NCBI GenBank assembly: GCA_963924555.1
Contig: OZ004593.1
Location: forward strand, 5,328,480-5,392,479
From: Crambe crambe
Lineage: Eukaryota; Porifera; Demospongiae; Poecilosclerida; Crambeidae
Reading direction: 5' to 3'
Length of the DNA: 64,000 bases
A program made the position numbers and the translations under genes. Below, piece by piece: positions 42,199 to 53,353 of this stretch. The stretch's first letter is position 1. The number at the start of each line of letters is the position of its first letter. Under the pieces are notes generated by a model. It was not told the DNA's origin, ran no database searches, and saw only the letters and a list, made by a program, of their open reading frames with translations.

Positions 42199-45100
42199 AT
42201 GTCCGAACCGACCTCTGTAGCTACAGGAGACCAAACACCTCTTAGAGATGTTCTGTTAGCCCGGTTCTCGGAAGAAACAGACCTCCAGAACATCTTGAAA
42301 ATCTTCGCTGAGCTCTGCAAGGAGATTGGCCTAGACCCTTCTCAGTATGATGGATTTTATCCTGCCTTCAAAGCGGCATTCAGCTCGTGGAAGGCCGGTG
42401 CTCTCTTCCAGTTGCTGGATGGGAGGGCTAAGCAGAATGCATATAATGGACAGGAGGCTTGCGCAGGAAAGCGTGTTCTTGTTGTGGGTGCAGGTCCTGT
42501 TGGACTCAGGGCAGCCATCGAAGCCTCCCTGTTGGGTGCAAAGGTGGATCTGGTGGAGAAGAGGACATCCTTCACTCGGAACAACTCACTGCACCTGTGG
42601 CCCTTCTTGATTACAGATCTCAAGAACTTGGGAGCGAAGAAGTTTTATGGACGTTTCTGTTCTTCAACTATCGACCACATCAGTAAGTAACTAGAATACA
42701 GTGAAATACAGTGTAGAACCTGGCACTTTTTGGGATCAGGTGTCCTTATTTCAGGGGTGAATTGGTGTAGCAGTGGAACTGATAATAATATGAGGCCATA
42801 TTGTGAGTATTACCCTGGTAATTATTAAACAATAATTAGTTGCAGGAAAGTTAGTTAATTGATGGTGTTTTCATGTTAGAATAGTACCAGACAACCAGTT
42901 TAACAGCTGGAGGAGTGAAAATTACTGTTAGGTTGGACACAGTAATGATGTACATTCCACCCAACACACACACTATGTATTAATGGAGGTCTTTGCTTTG
43001 TATTTGGCACTTGAGACTAATCCCTTTACAAGTGTGAGAACATACATAGTAGCCAGCCATTGTAGTAGCAGCTGTAATAATATGGGCCAATACAGTAATA
43101 AGTTCAATTTGCACTTACCATAAAGGTATGTTCATGTACAAAATTAATATCTAGCTTTGTAATAGCACTTTCATCCATAGGCACAGCACACACGGCATGG
43201 GGGAAGAGCATTGTTAATTGAGCTGCCAGTATTCTCTGTTATATCGTGAAGGGTTAAAGGGAGGTCTCAAAGGATTATCAAAATGTTGATGCATTCCTCT
43301 CATTATTTGGGTCAAAATAATAACTCTCCCCTTAGAAATGATGAGCAAGCTATGTACTTGCTTTATTCATGGTTACCATAATAGCCTTGATGAATTGGCA
43401 TAATCATAGGTGGTGCATTGTCAGCACAGTGTTAAGTGGTCGTCATGATAGTCATGTAGCAGTGCTAATGGTCGTCAGGGAGCAACCACACATGAAACTC
43501 ATTAGTGTGGGACTGAATGAATGTCCAGCATGTCACTGGGACCACCTTATATGGTCGTTATAATAATCCTCTCTATACAGAGTAATAACCCTTTCTATAC
43601 AGAGTAATAACCCTTTCTATACAGAATAATAATATCCTTTCTATATACATAGTCTCTCATCATTAAGAGCAGCTGCTTTTCATAACCAATGTATTTTTTA
43701 GGTATTCGCATCTTACAAAGCATTCTTCTCCGGGCCTGCCTGATTCTGGGGGTCAAGGTTCATACCGGAATCGCTTTCACAAAGCTCATCTCTCCTTCAA
43801 ATGCAAATAGCGGGTGGACCATAATGACCACACCCACTTCCTCTCAGTTGACCTCCTACCACTACGATGTGATCATTGGAGCAGACGGGAAACAGAACAG
43901 CATGCCGGGATTTCGTTCCAAGGAATTTCGTGCTAAACTGGCCCTGGCCATCACTGCAAATTATGTCAACAGCAACACAAAGCAGGAGTCCTCTGTGCCC
44001 GAGATCAGTGGTGTGGCTTATGTCTACCGTCAAGAATTCTTCAATGACCTGGCGGACAAGCTGGGGATCGAGCTGGAGAATATCGTGTACTATAAAGACG
44101 AGACGCATTATTTTGTCATGACTGCCAAGAAAGGTAGTTTATTGAAGAAAGGCGTCTTGAAAAAGGTGGGTTAATGGAGTAAAGACACTGGTTTATGTCA
44201 TAGGGGTTGTTAAAGAACATGGAGTCATTGGCTATTAGGGGGTAATGTACTGGGAACGTGCATTACTAGGAACCATTACTGGGAACATGCATTAAAAGTA
44301 GTAATGTACTAGGAACATGCGTTACTGGGAACGTACCTTAGAAGTAGTAGTGTATTGTGAATGTGGATAACTATGGCGACATTGGTTTCCATAGTTTCTT
44401 AAGAGCATTATACTGGGAGAGTGCATGTATGTAGGTAACTATGACTAACTAGTCCACAAGGTGATAGCAAATGTGGATAATTAGTGGTAACCTCCTTTCA
44501 GAGTGGAACGAGCTTCAGTGAAGTATGATTCTTGCGATTACATAGCGTGAGTGTTGTGTGTTTCAGTTTTGGTACGTTCATGGATGACAAGCTTCACTTG
44601 TACAATCAGCTGTTTGAGCTGACTAAGCATAGCTAATGGACAAGAGTTGTGACATCTGCTAAGATGAAATTAAAAAAGACTCACATTAATTAGCTGTGAT
44701 AACAAAAAACAATAATTTCCTCATGAAAGTTTTATGATTGTGCAAAGCTAGAATTGACCCTCCGCATTATAGAGGAACATCTAAACAATGGACACTCTTG
44801 GGACCCAACTTTTCGTCCTTTGTAGAGAGGTTGTCCTCTTTTGGAGGTTATTTCATATAATAGAGTGTATAAAGATGGTTTTAGATTGTCCTTTGTTGAG
44901 AGGTTTGTCAGAGTGTCCTTTACACTTGAAAGTCATTGGTTAAAGGAACACACTGAGACTTCCTTAAATGGAAACCTTTGGGACAAATAAAGTATCTTCT
45001 TTACTTTGATACTAAATCATGTAGGGTATTGGATGTCTTATCAAAGTTTGCTTAATAAGCAATTTGTAAATGGATCTCTTTGTTGGTTTTTTTTCAATTT

Positions 45101-48100
45101 CTTACAGGATAGCAGTGACCCAGCTCTCCTCCTCTCGAAAGACAACATCGACAGGAAGGCTCTCGAACGTTACGCCACAGAAGCTGCCACCTACTCCACG
45201 GAGGGAGCACTGGGAACCCTGCCCTTCGAGAAGAACCACAGAGGGGAAAATGATGTGGCTCTTTTTGACTTCACGTCTCTCTTCGCTGCTCAGAATGCAG
45301 CGAGGATAGTCGAGCGGAAGGGTAAGAAGATCCTCTTGTGTCTGGTAGGAGATTCCCTATTGGAGGTATGTATGTATGTACAATATATGTGTGTATGTAC
45401 GAATGTGCGAAGGGTGATAGTTGGATTGATTAATGAAGATAATCTTGTTTTACTGGGGGGAAATATCCTTGCTTTTCATTCTTATATTGAATAACTAATT
45501 TAAACTATTATTTTAAAGTGGAGTTCTCAGTTCTATGCCAGTTACTCTAGTCATAACATGGCCATCCTAAATGGAAATCTAATTGAATAAAGCATTCATT
45601 TGTGGTCTCTTTTGCATTCCATAAAATTAATCACAATTAATGATCATGTACATTGTGGAGGGTAGAAATTTGGTTGTTATAAGTGGACAATGCTAGTCAA
45701 GGAAATAATTTATTATAATAATGCTAGCCTTTCTGGCCAACTGGTTCAGGATGTGCCAGAGGTTTTCTGGGCATGTTCGATGCAGCCTGGATGATGAAGC
45801 GTTTCTGCACGGGAGATAACCCCTTGGAAATCCTGGAGGAGAGGGAAGCTCTCCTCTACCTCCTCCCACAGACCACCCCCGAGAGATTACAGAAAAACCA
45901 CGCTGCTTACTCCATCGACCCAAAGACGCGCTACCCAAACTTGAGCGAACTGATCCCTCCCGGGGACATCAGTCACCTTTACGACACGGACAACTCAGAA
46001 GCACTTATGATCAGCAGGAATCAGAGCATGGCCAGATCTTCTCTCAAAGGGAAGACTACTAAAGGTGTGGCATGATGGACGCATTGTTTATCGTGGTTCA
46101 TTCTCCTAACAATAGCTGGGTTACATGTATGATTAGGTACAGGGTTTTCTCGTCAACAAACACTAATTAATATATTTAGGTACAGGGTTTCCATATTAAT
46201 AAACACTTGTACGGTTTCCTGACTTGTTCATACAATTAGTGTTGGTTTGGTTATCCCGTATGTGTGATTAGGTAAAGGCTTATGCATCAACAAACTCTTA
46301 GTCTGATTAGGTACAGGTGTTTCCATACCAACAAACTCTAGCCTTATATTGATTACTTGAACAGATGTGGAGGTGAAGGGTGAAGGACCAGCCAAACCCA
46401 AGCATTCCGTATCCATTGGAGAAAATCTGGGGTCTCAATTCACCGGGACATCGGTCAAACCATCACCCAATCAGAAAGAGAAAGTTTCCTCCACTCCTAA
46501 AGAGTCTGGCGAAACACCCACAGCTGAGAAGACGAAGCATTTCTGGCGGAAGAAGCAAGATGCTAAGCCGTCCGTACCAAAAGAGAAAAAGCCTCATTCC
46601 ACAGCGAAAAATTCCTCCGAAAATAAGAAGGTTGAGAGTTCAGCTCAATCTTCAACAACTCACACCAAACCACAGAGATCTGAGTTGCCAGCTAATAAAG
46701 GAAGAGGTTCTGAATTGACAACATCTAAGGACAAGACGCCTGACCACACAAGCAGCAGCTCTCCAAAGAAAGGGTCACCTGGTTGGTTCAGACTGCGAGG
46801 GAAAAACCAGCGTTCGAAGTCAGAAAGTCCCGAGCGAACGACTAAGAAAGAAGAGCATGGAGAGACTAAGTTTGGAGCCGAGCATCCATTGTTGGTAGGA
46901 GCAAATGCCAGTGGCAGAGAAGATGTGGTTGTTGAAGAGACACAGATGAATGTATTGGACCGTATAAAGCATTATAACACTAAAGATGCTGTTGTCAAGG
47001 AGAACATGCCTGTTTCCAAAGCAGCTGATGCTTCTAAGTCTCTGAAGGAGGAGAAGGGAAAGACTAAAGGCAAAGGAAAGGATGAGGCTAAAGTGAAGAG
47101 TAAAGACGAAGCAAAGGTCAAGGAGAAGGGTAAAGAAGCAAAGGTCAAGGAGAAGGGTAAACAAGAACCAAAGGTCAAGGAAAAGAGTAAACAGGAAGCA
47201 AAGGTCAAGGAAAAGAGTAAACAGGAAGCAAAAGTCAAGGATAAGGGTAAACAGGAAATGAAAGTGAAAGACAAGAGTAAACATGAAGCCAAGGTGAAGG
47301 ATCATGGTAAAAAAGATGAAGATAAGAAAAAGCATGACAAGAAGGAAGGTAAAAAAGAACAGAGTGCTTCGAAGCACTGGAACCCCTTTAAGAAATCACA
47401 CAAGTCAGAAGCAGCTGGAGATGCTAAGGAGAGCGGAAAGAAAGGAAAGAAAACGAAAGGAGACAAGAAAAGTGATCAACCACCAGAGACAGCTGATCCA
47501 GGAGTCAGGGAGAATATTTTTGGAGATGTCAAGGAGCGTATTGAGAGACTGAAAGAGCAAGGTTTAGTCACTGATGGAACAGATGGTGATGACGTAGTCC
47601 TGCTTATGATGGTGCATAAAGATGGTGAAGAAGAAGATGAAAATTCTGAGCAGGTTGATGGTGGAACTAGCTATCCGGGAGGAGACGTTGATCCATCTGA
47701 AGTTCAAGATGAGGTGGATGGGGGAAGTGACGAGATCAAGGATGAAGGAGATCATCTCAATGCTGCAGAGGAAGAAGAGGATGATGTTATTAGTTCCAGT
47801 GGACCAAGTTCCGAGGTCAGGACTCCATCTCCAGTGGGAGTGGACGAAAGTCCTGTTGAGTCCTCTGAGTTGAGTGTGATGGAGCAAGTGAAGAAGTTGC
47901 AGATAAGTGCTCAGAGGTCTCCAGCTCTCACCAAGAGAGCAAGAAGCTTCACTGCCGTCCAAAGGTATGAGAGGGAGAATTGTGTGGGAGTTCATTATGT
48001 AATGATAATCATGTTATACTTTAAGGTCCAAGGAGATTGACCTCTCTGAACTATCTCAAAAATCACAGGTAGGTGTTCATTTGGAACGAGAGCTGCATGC

Positions 48101-51100
48101 AGTCAACTTTCTTCTCTAATTTTATGTAAAATTATGTGGAGTGGATCTTGTGGTGGTTTTATTTTTGTTTGTACTGACAAATAAGGCAATTTCCTTTGTT
48201 CTCTGACCTATTGTGTGGTAGTACATATTTTTTAGCGGGAATATTTTGTGGTGTGTGGATTTTAGTGATTTGGAATTTGTATGGTTCACAACTTCAATGT
48301 TTGCAAAACCAAAACTGCGAAAAAAATTTCCCCCACAAAATTTCATGCTATACTATTATAATTATTATTATGCGTTATGTCATATTATTTGACCACTTGC
48401 AGCCTCAAGAGTCTCACCCTCTGTGGAAGGCCAGGGTCATTCAAGGGCTCAACAGGTGTCTGGAGAGATTCCGCAAGGAGCACGAAGTGAAGGTTGCCAA
48501 AATGACTCTGGAAATTATCAACGCCATCTTCAGGTCAGTGAAATGTATTGGCCATGAATGGAACAGTGTTGAACCTCACAAATGAGATTTGAAAACAACA
48601 ACAATAACAACAACAACAACAACAACAATGACAACGACAACAACAAACCAATTATCTTTACAGCAACATGGTTAGTACCCAGAACTAAATGTACATTATT
48701 TTGTCTTCTTTTACAGCAATGTGGAGAAGTATCCGGAGAACGATATCTTTCGCAGAGTGAGGATTTCAAGTGAGCACTTCACCTCTCAAGTGTGGCAGTA
48801 CAGTGAAGTCAGCCAGTTTCTAGCTCGCTCAGGATGGGTTCAGGTGAGTAACAGTTCCTAGCATGGGTCTAAGGGTCTATAAAATGAAGCTATATTGTAG
48901 TAACTGTGTCCTCTTTGAATATGCATCTTTTAAAAATAGATTGATGATTTTATTGTGTTGCCAATGGGAACAGCAGTCAATATACCACAACGGGTCATCG
49001 ATAAGCATTTAAAGTGAGTCTTTGGGTAATGATAAAATCAATACCGTCATGGGTTGATATTCCATTATTCTCTGCAGTATTGTGAACCAAATGCTGTGGT
49101 CCATGCAACTGGAGATCCCAGACTCCCCGAGTGAGGTGGTCAAGCGAAAGACCAAGGTGCGTGGGAGAGTGTTTTCCCTGGCAAAGAGGGAGTCCTACGC
49201 CACAAGACTCATCGAGGAGAGCATGGAGAGGATCAGTGAGGAGGACAACATTAGAGCAGTGGCAGCTGCCAAAGTACGGAGAAACACGATGGAAAGTGGC
49301 GGCTCAGTTGGTGGGAGGGCGAGGAGGTCGTTGTCTCCTTCCTCTTCAGAGGACAGTTCAGTTGGTGGTCTACAGACGGTGATAGAAGCTGATGGTGAAG
49401 AAGAAGTCAAAGCCACTCAGGTGAGTGAGAGTACAAATGTTGGTGTTTGTTTGTGTTTGTTTATCTGTCTGTCTGTTATTTGTTGTTTGTTTACTATATA
49501 TAGTAGTTTATTTAGAGCTGAATGCAAGGATAAAACAGTTTACAATGCATGTCCAGTGTGTCATATTATTATGTAAGTATGTAACTTTCCACAGTAAGTT
49601 CCTTTCGTTTTTATAGGTATCTGATCGAAAATTGGAAGAAGCACAGACCATTAAAGCAGCTACTAATGCCAGGAAAGTGTGGGAAGCTATGACTGGTGAG
49701 TGATTATGTAAGAAACTGAAAGAATGAGGGGAGATGCTTATAGCTAGGTAGCCAGGGGAGGCCTCATGGTCGCTACGGTCCCTCATGGTAGCTAGGGGCC
49801 CTCATGGTCGCTAGGGGCCCTCATGGTCGCTAGGGACCCTCATGGTAGCTAGGGGCCCTCATGGTAGCTAGGGGCCCTCATGGTAGCTAGGGGCCCTCAT
49901 GGTAGCTAGGGGCCCTCATGGTAGCTAGGGGCCCTCATGGTAGCTAGGGGCCCTCATGGTCGCTAGGGGCCCTCATGGTCGCTAGGGGCCCTCATGGTCG
50001 CTAGGGGCCCTCATGGTCGCTGGTCGCTAGGGGCCCTCATGGTCGCTGGTCGCTAGGGGCCCTCATGGTCGCTAGGGGCCCTCATGGTCGCTAGGGACCC
50101 TCATGGTAGCTAGGGGCCCTCATGGTAGCTAGGGGCCCTCATGGTCGCTAGGGGCCCTCATGGTAGCTAGGGGCCCTCATGGTAGCTAGGGGCCCTCATG
50201 ATAGCTATGTAGCTGCTCAGCATTTTACTGTAAAATGTTCCCAGTAGAACCTCCAATAAAGAGCACTCCGAAAGGGGGCTCAAACCTCTCAATGAAGGAT
50301 GACGTATGAGTACCTTTGTATATAATTTTACACTCTATATGCTAAATAACCTCCAACCAACAAAGGCTGATCCCATGTAATTATTATATGTTGGATTTTG
50401 TCACTTTTCTTCTTGTTGATTCACGTTGTTTTTTTCTTTTTGTTGAAGATGAGTCTAAATCGAAACTTGAAACCGAGTTGTATGACCTTCCTCCAAGCAA
50501 ACTGGCCGAGAGTTTTGTCAGGGGGAGCTACGTTCCCAGTTCCTACAGACGAGGGCTCAGCCTTGGTGGAAGCTTCGATCAAAAAGTAAGACGATCATCA
50601 GTGGAGACGAATCCCACTCTGTTAGCAGATCTTGGGACACTTTCTTCACAAGTGGAGGAAATAGCTGAGCAAGAAGAAAATGCAGTAACACTTGAAAATA
50701 CACCATTAAAAAACAGTATAGTAACAATAGAGGATAATGACACAGTTGCCTCTGAACCACAACTCCCTGAAGACATATCTCCCCCACCAACCGATGAACT
50801 GAATGACCAGTCAGTCTCTTCTCAGACTTCTCAGAATAAAGAGCAGTTGGTCTCTTCTCCCTCAAGTCCAGCACACACAAGTGAGCAAAAGAATCACTCT
50901 CAAAATGTTAGCCCTGGCTCTGTATCATCAGCAGCTGGTGAATTGGATACTTCACAGCTTTCACACACAGAGATAGTGATTGATGATGAAGGACATGACC
51001 CAATATCTAGTTCTAATGGTGCCAAGGTGATATCTAGAACAGATGCTGACCAGCTGAGGATAGTGACCATCACTAGCCGCTCTGGGAACAGTGAGAAGAG

Positions 51101-51227
51101 GGAAAGTACTTCACCTGTCAAGTCCGAGAGGAATGAGTACGAGAAGCTAACTATGGAAGCAGCTGCTCTTTCTAGAGAGAAATGGAAACAAGTTGAAGGT
51201 ATTATAATTTGCTACCTAGTAATATAA
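42199..51227 (+). CDS. MICAL-type flavin monooxygenase with lysine-rich region and PUB domain
   Basis: Twelve exons join in phase: 42199-42682, 43702-44165, 45108-45365, 45728-46064, 46365-47964, 48026-48068, 48403-48533, 48717-48843, 48940-49013, 49078-49420, 49617-49695, 50449-51227, about 1572 residues. Residues 1-500 are a MICAL monooxygenase domain: FAD motif VLVVGAGPVGLRAAIEASLL (93-112), [70 protein letters not shown]. MICALs oxidise actin methionines and disassemble filaments. The calponin-homology and LIM domains that follow in animal MICALs are absent. Instead comes a Lys/Glu-rich region, then a PUB-like domain (about 1062-1190: IINAIFSNVEKYPENDIFRR, FLARSGWVQIDDFIVLP), the fold that binds p97/VCP tails in NGLY1 and UBXD1. 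A Ser/Glu-rich tail follows. The 3' end is uncertain: either TAA at 51227 or splicing at 51198 to a further exon. Confidence 0.85.
47088..47322 (+). repeat. In-frame degenerate repeat coding (K/E/Q)AKVKEKSK units
   Basis: About eight units of some 30 bases ('gcaaaggtcaaggaaaagag') within exon 5 of the MICAL-PUB gene, coding about ten residues each. The two 30-bp units at about 47180-47240 are nearly identical, so the array is probably still changing in length. Confidence 0.85.
49754..50206. repeat. 19-bp minisatellite
   Basis: About 24 units of 'ggggccctcatggtagcta', alternating with a variant having 'ggtcgcta', plus a 9-bp internal duplication ('tggtcgctggtcgcta') near 50020-50055. It lies in the intron between the exons ending at 49695 and starting at 50449 of the MICAL-PUB gene. 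The unit holds the palindrome ggggcccc/gggccc. Confidence 0.97.
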
Positions 51228-51315
51228 TAACCATTAGCAACAAGTATGTGTATGTTAAAACTTAGCAGCTGCAGACTAGTGAGTCAGCACTATAACTGAT
51301 AGTACTGTAGGTAAG

Positions 51316-51445
51316 GGTGGTAAATTGAGATGGTGGTGGTTATTTTTGTTGTTATTGCTGTCATCCATACTTTTAAAAAGCGATCTTGTTTAGTAGCTAG
51401 CTATGCATACATAGTTCAAAGGTCAAATAAAAATTATTATTAATT

Positions 51446-51476
<31 letters not shown>

Positions 51477-51716
51477 ATTATTTTCATGCAGAAGGCACAA
51501 CCATCTGATCACGATGCAATCTGTTTTTATATCACTGCTTGTATTTATTATTGATTCCAGTGACTACTGCACATCATATTAATAATAAATCATTTTATTA
51601 AAGTAACAATAATGATAGCTGATAGCTAGCTACTAGATTATTGGTTGTTTTTTTTTTTTGTGTTTTTTAAGGTAATTCTACAACTGTAACTACATAGTCG
51701 TAGTCAACTAGCATAG
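51316..51716. repeat. Diverged duplication, copy 1
   Basis: Shares order and sequence with 52428-52787: 'ttgagatggtggtg', 'aaggcacaaccatctgatca', 'cttgtatttatta', 'agtaacaataatg', 'aactagcat'. It contains a poly-C run of about 30 bases at 51447-51474 that copy 2 lacks. It lies just after the last supported exon of the MICAL-PUB gene. Confidence 0.8.
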
Positions 51717-52102
51717 GGCCTAAATATTCACAGTTAATGTAAACTCAGTTCTATTACATAAACAGAGTGTAAGTGAATAAAATTAATCATTTTTGGTAGT
51801 GCAGGAAAACTTGTGTGTGCGTAAGCTTAATACAATACAATGTAAGGATTGTTAAAACCCACAGTTCTCTGATGCCTAGTATAGCTACCATAGATGGCTA
51901 GAACACACAATCTGTAGCTATATATGGTCAACAGCCACCAGCTGGATGGGCCTTCCAGGCATATAGCTAGTCTTAGTTGAAATAGCCAAAGGTCATCTAG
52001 AACGGGACACCATGCTGAAGATAAACAAGTTATCAAAATCAGTTACGGCACTATAGCTATACTACCTTTACGTATCTTATTTACATGAAGGTGTGTGTGT
52101 GT

Positions 52103-52133
<31 letters not shown>

Positions 52134-52427
52134 GGGGGCTTTTTGTAATGGTTTCACTGTGCACGAATGATCAGTCAATACTACAGCTTTACAAGTTAGG
52201 ATGAGATTCCTCTCACCAAAACTTCTGGCTGAGATGTATGAGGGCCAACTTTTTTTTCAAAATTTCAATTGTTGGAAAAGCTGTTGGTGACAAGCTCCAA
52301 TGTCAGAAAACTGTTGGCGACAAGCCTATAAGCTGTCGGAAAACTGTCGGTGATTGTCGGAGATTGCCGAACCGGGTTCAGGTGAGTAAGGGTCTGTGAC
52401 AGTTCCTAGCTTGCTCAGGATGGGTCG

Positions 52428-52787
52428 AGGTAGTAGATTGAGATGGTGGTGATTATTTTTGTCGTTATTGTTGTCATCCATGCCTTTAAAAAGGCAATCT
52501 TGTTCACTATGTACCATTAATTTTGCAAGCATAGTTCAATGCCTGAAATGACTAATTTTACTCCCTATTGTCCTCATGCAGAAGGCACAACCATCTGATC
52601 ACAATGCTGTCCTCATAATCTATCATTTAGTTTTATACCACAACTTGTATTTATTATCAATTCCAGAAACTAGACAGCATATTTATTATAATAACAAAAT
52701 TCCAAGATTGAAGTAACAATAATGTCACTACTAGCTACTAAGTTTTTGTGTCCTATTCTATAACTAGCTACATAGTCCACTAGCATA
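52428..52787. repeat. Diverged duplication, copy 2
   Basis: Partner of 51316-51716. Just before it, 52373-52432 ('gggttcaggtgagtaa', 'ctcaggatgggtc') echoes the 3' end of the PUB exon at 48717-48843 with its donor, so this area carries small scrambled copies of the neighbouring gene. A (gt)n-(g)n run lies at about 52091-52137. Confidence 0.75.
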
Positions 52788-52810
52788 ACAACTCATCGTC
52801 AGTTCATGCC

Positions 52811-53353
52811 TTATTTCTTTTGTTTCTTTTTCTCTGGACTTTTAGAAAGAAACCCAAACCCAAGGCAGTCGATTTCATCACCTGAGTTCCCGAAAACACC
52901 AACCAGTATTCCAGAGCCTAACTTAACCTCATATGGATCGCCGGTCCTCCCGTCAGCACTGACCGTAAAAGTACGCCCTTTATTGGTGACCAATTCGAAA
53001 TCACCACATCGACCACTGCTGTAATCGCTAGGCCATATCTTCAACGAAACTATTTTTTCTCCTTCAGAAAAGGTGAACGTGTCTGTTTCTTCTGCATCTT
53101 GATATTTAGCTCCATGCCTATGTTTCTTTCCATCTGTTAGCCCTACCAAAATGCTGACAATTCTGCCAGTCTTAAACCAGTCCTTCTTATGCCACACTTT
53201 CAATGAATGTACTCTCTTTTTTGGTGCTTCATCGCCCCACATATTAATATCGAAACTACACCCACGACTTCCTCCAATTGCAGTTGTGTCGGAATAGAGA
53301 TCTTTAGGCAAATAATGTGCATGGGACACTTTGTAGCTCATCTTGATTATCAA
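52811..53353 (-). CDS. Jacalin-like lectin domain protein
   Basis: One open frame of 180 residues. The more likely start is the second methionine (53341, MSYKVSHAHYLPKDLYSDTT), because the first is preceded by only four codons and a possible splice site lies before ATGAGC. The protein is one jacalin-type beta-prism: GGSRGCSFD, VHSLKVWHKKDW, RIVSILVGLTDG, EGEKIVSLKIW, GDFELVTNKGRTF, SGILVGVFGNSGDEIDCLGF. Such domains bind mannose- or galactose-type glycans, with the ligand loop near the GxxGxxxD-like C-terminal strand. No signal peptide is seen and the tail is lysine-rich (KSPEKKKQKK), so it may be cytosolic, released by another route, or the end of a larger spliced protein. In this setting a defence or cell-recognition role is plausible but inferred. 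Confidence 0.85.
   Translation of the reverse strand: MIIKMSYKVSHAHYLPKDLYSDTTAIGGSRGCSFDINMWGDEAPKKRVHSLKVWHKKDWFKTGRIVSILVGLTDGKKHRHGAKYQDAEETDTFTFSEGEKIVSLKIWPSDYSSGRCGDFELVTNKGRTFTVSADGRTGDPYEVKLGSGILVGVFGNSGDEIDCLGFGFLSKSPEKKKQKK

Noticed and set aside
46820-47377. Leu/Phe-rich minus-strand frames resembling a multi-pass membrane protein
   Set aside because: Antisense of the AAG/GAA-rich lysine-rich exon of the MICAL-PUB gene; composition artefact.
52806-53024. Plus-strand frame (..NPNPRQSISSPEFPKTP..) after a splice-like cttttag
   Set aside because: It is the exact antisense of the jacalin-like lectin C-terminus, which is clearly the coding strand.
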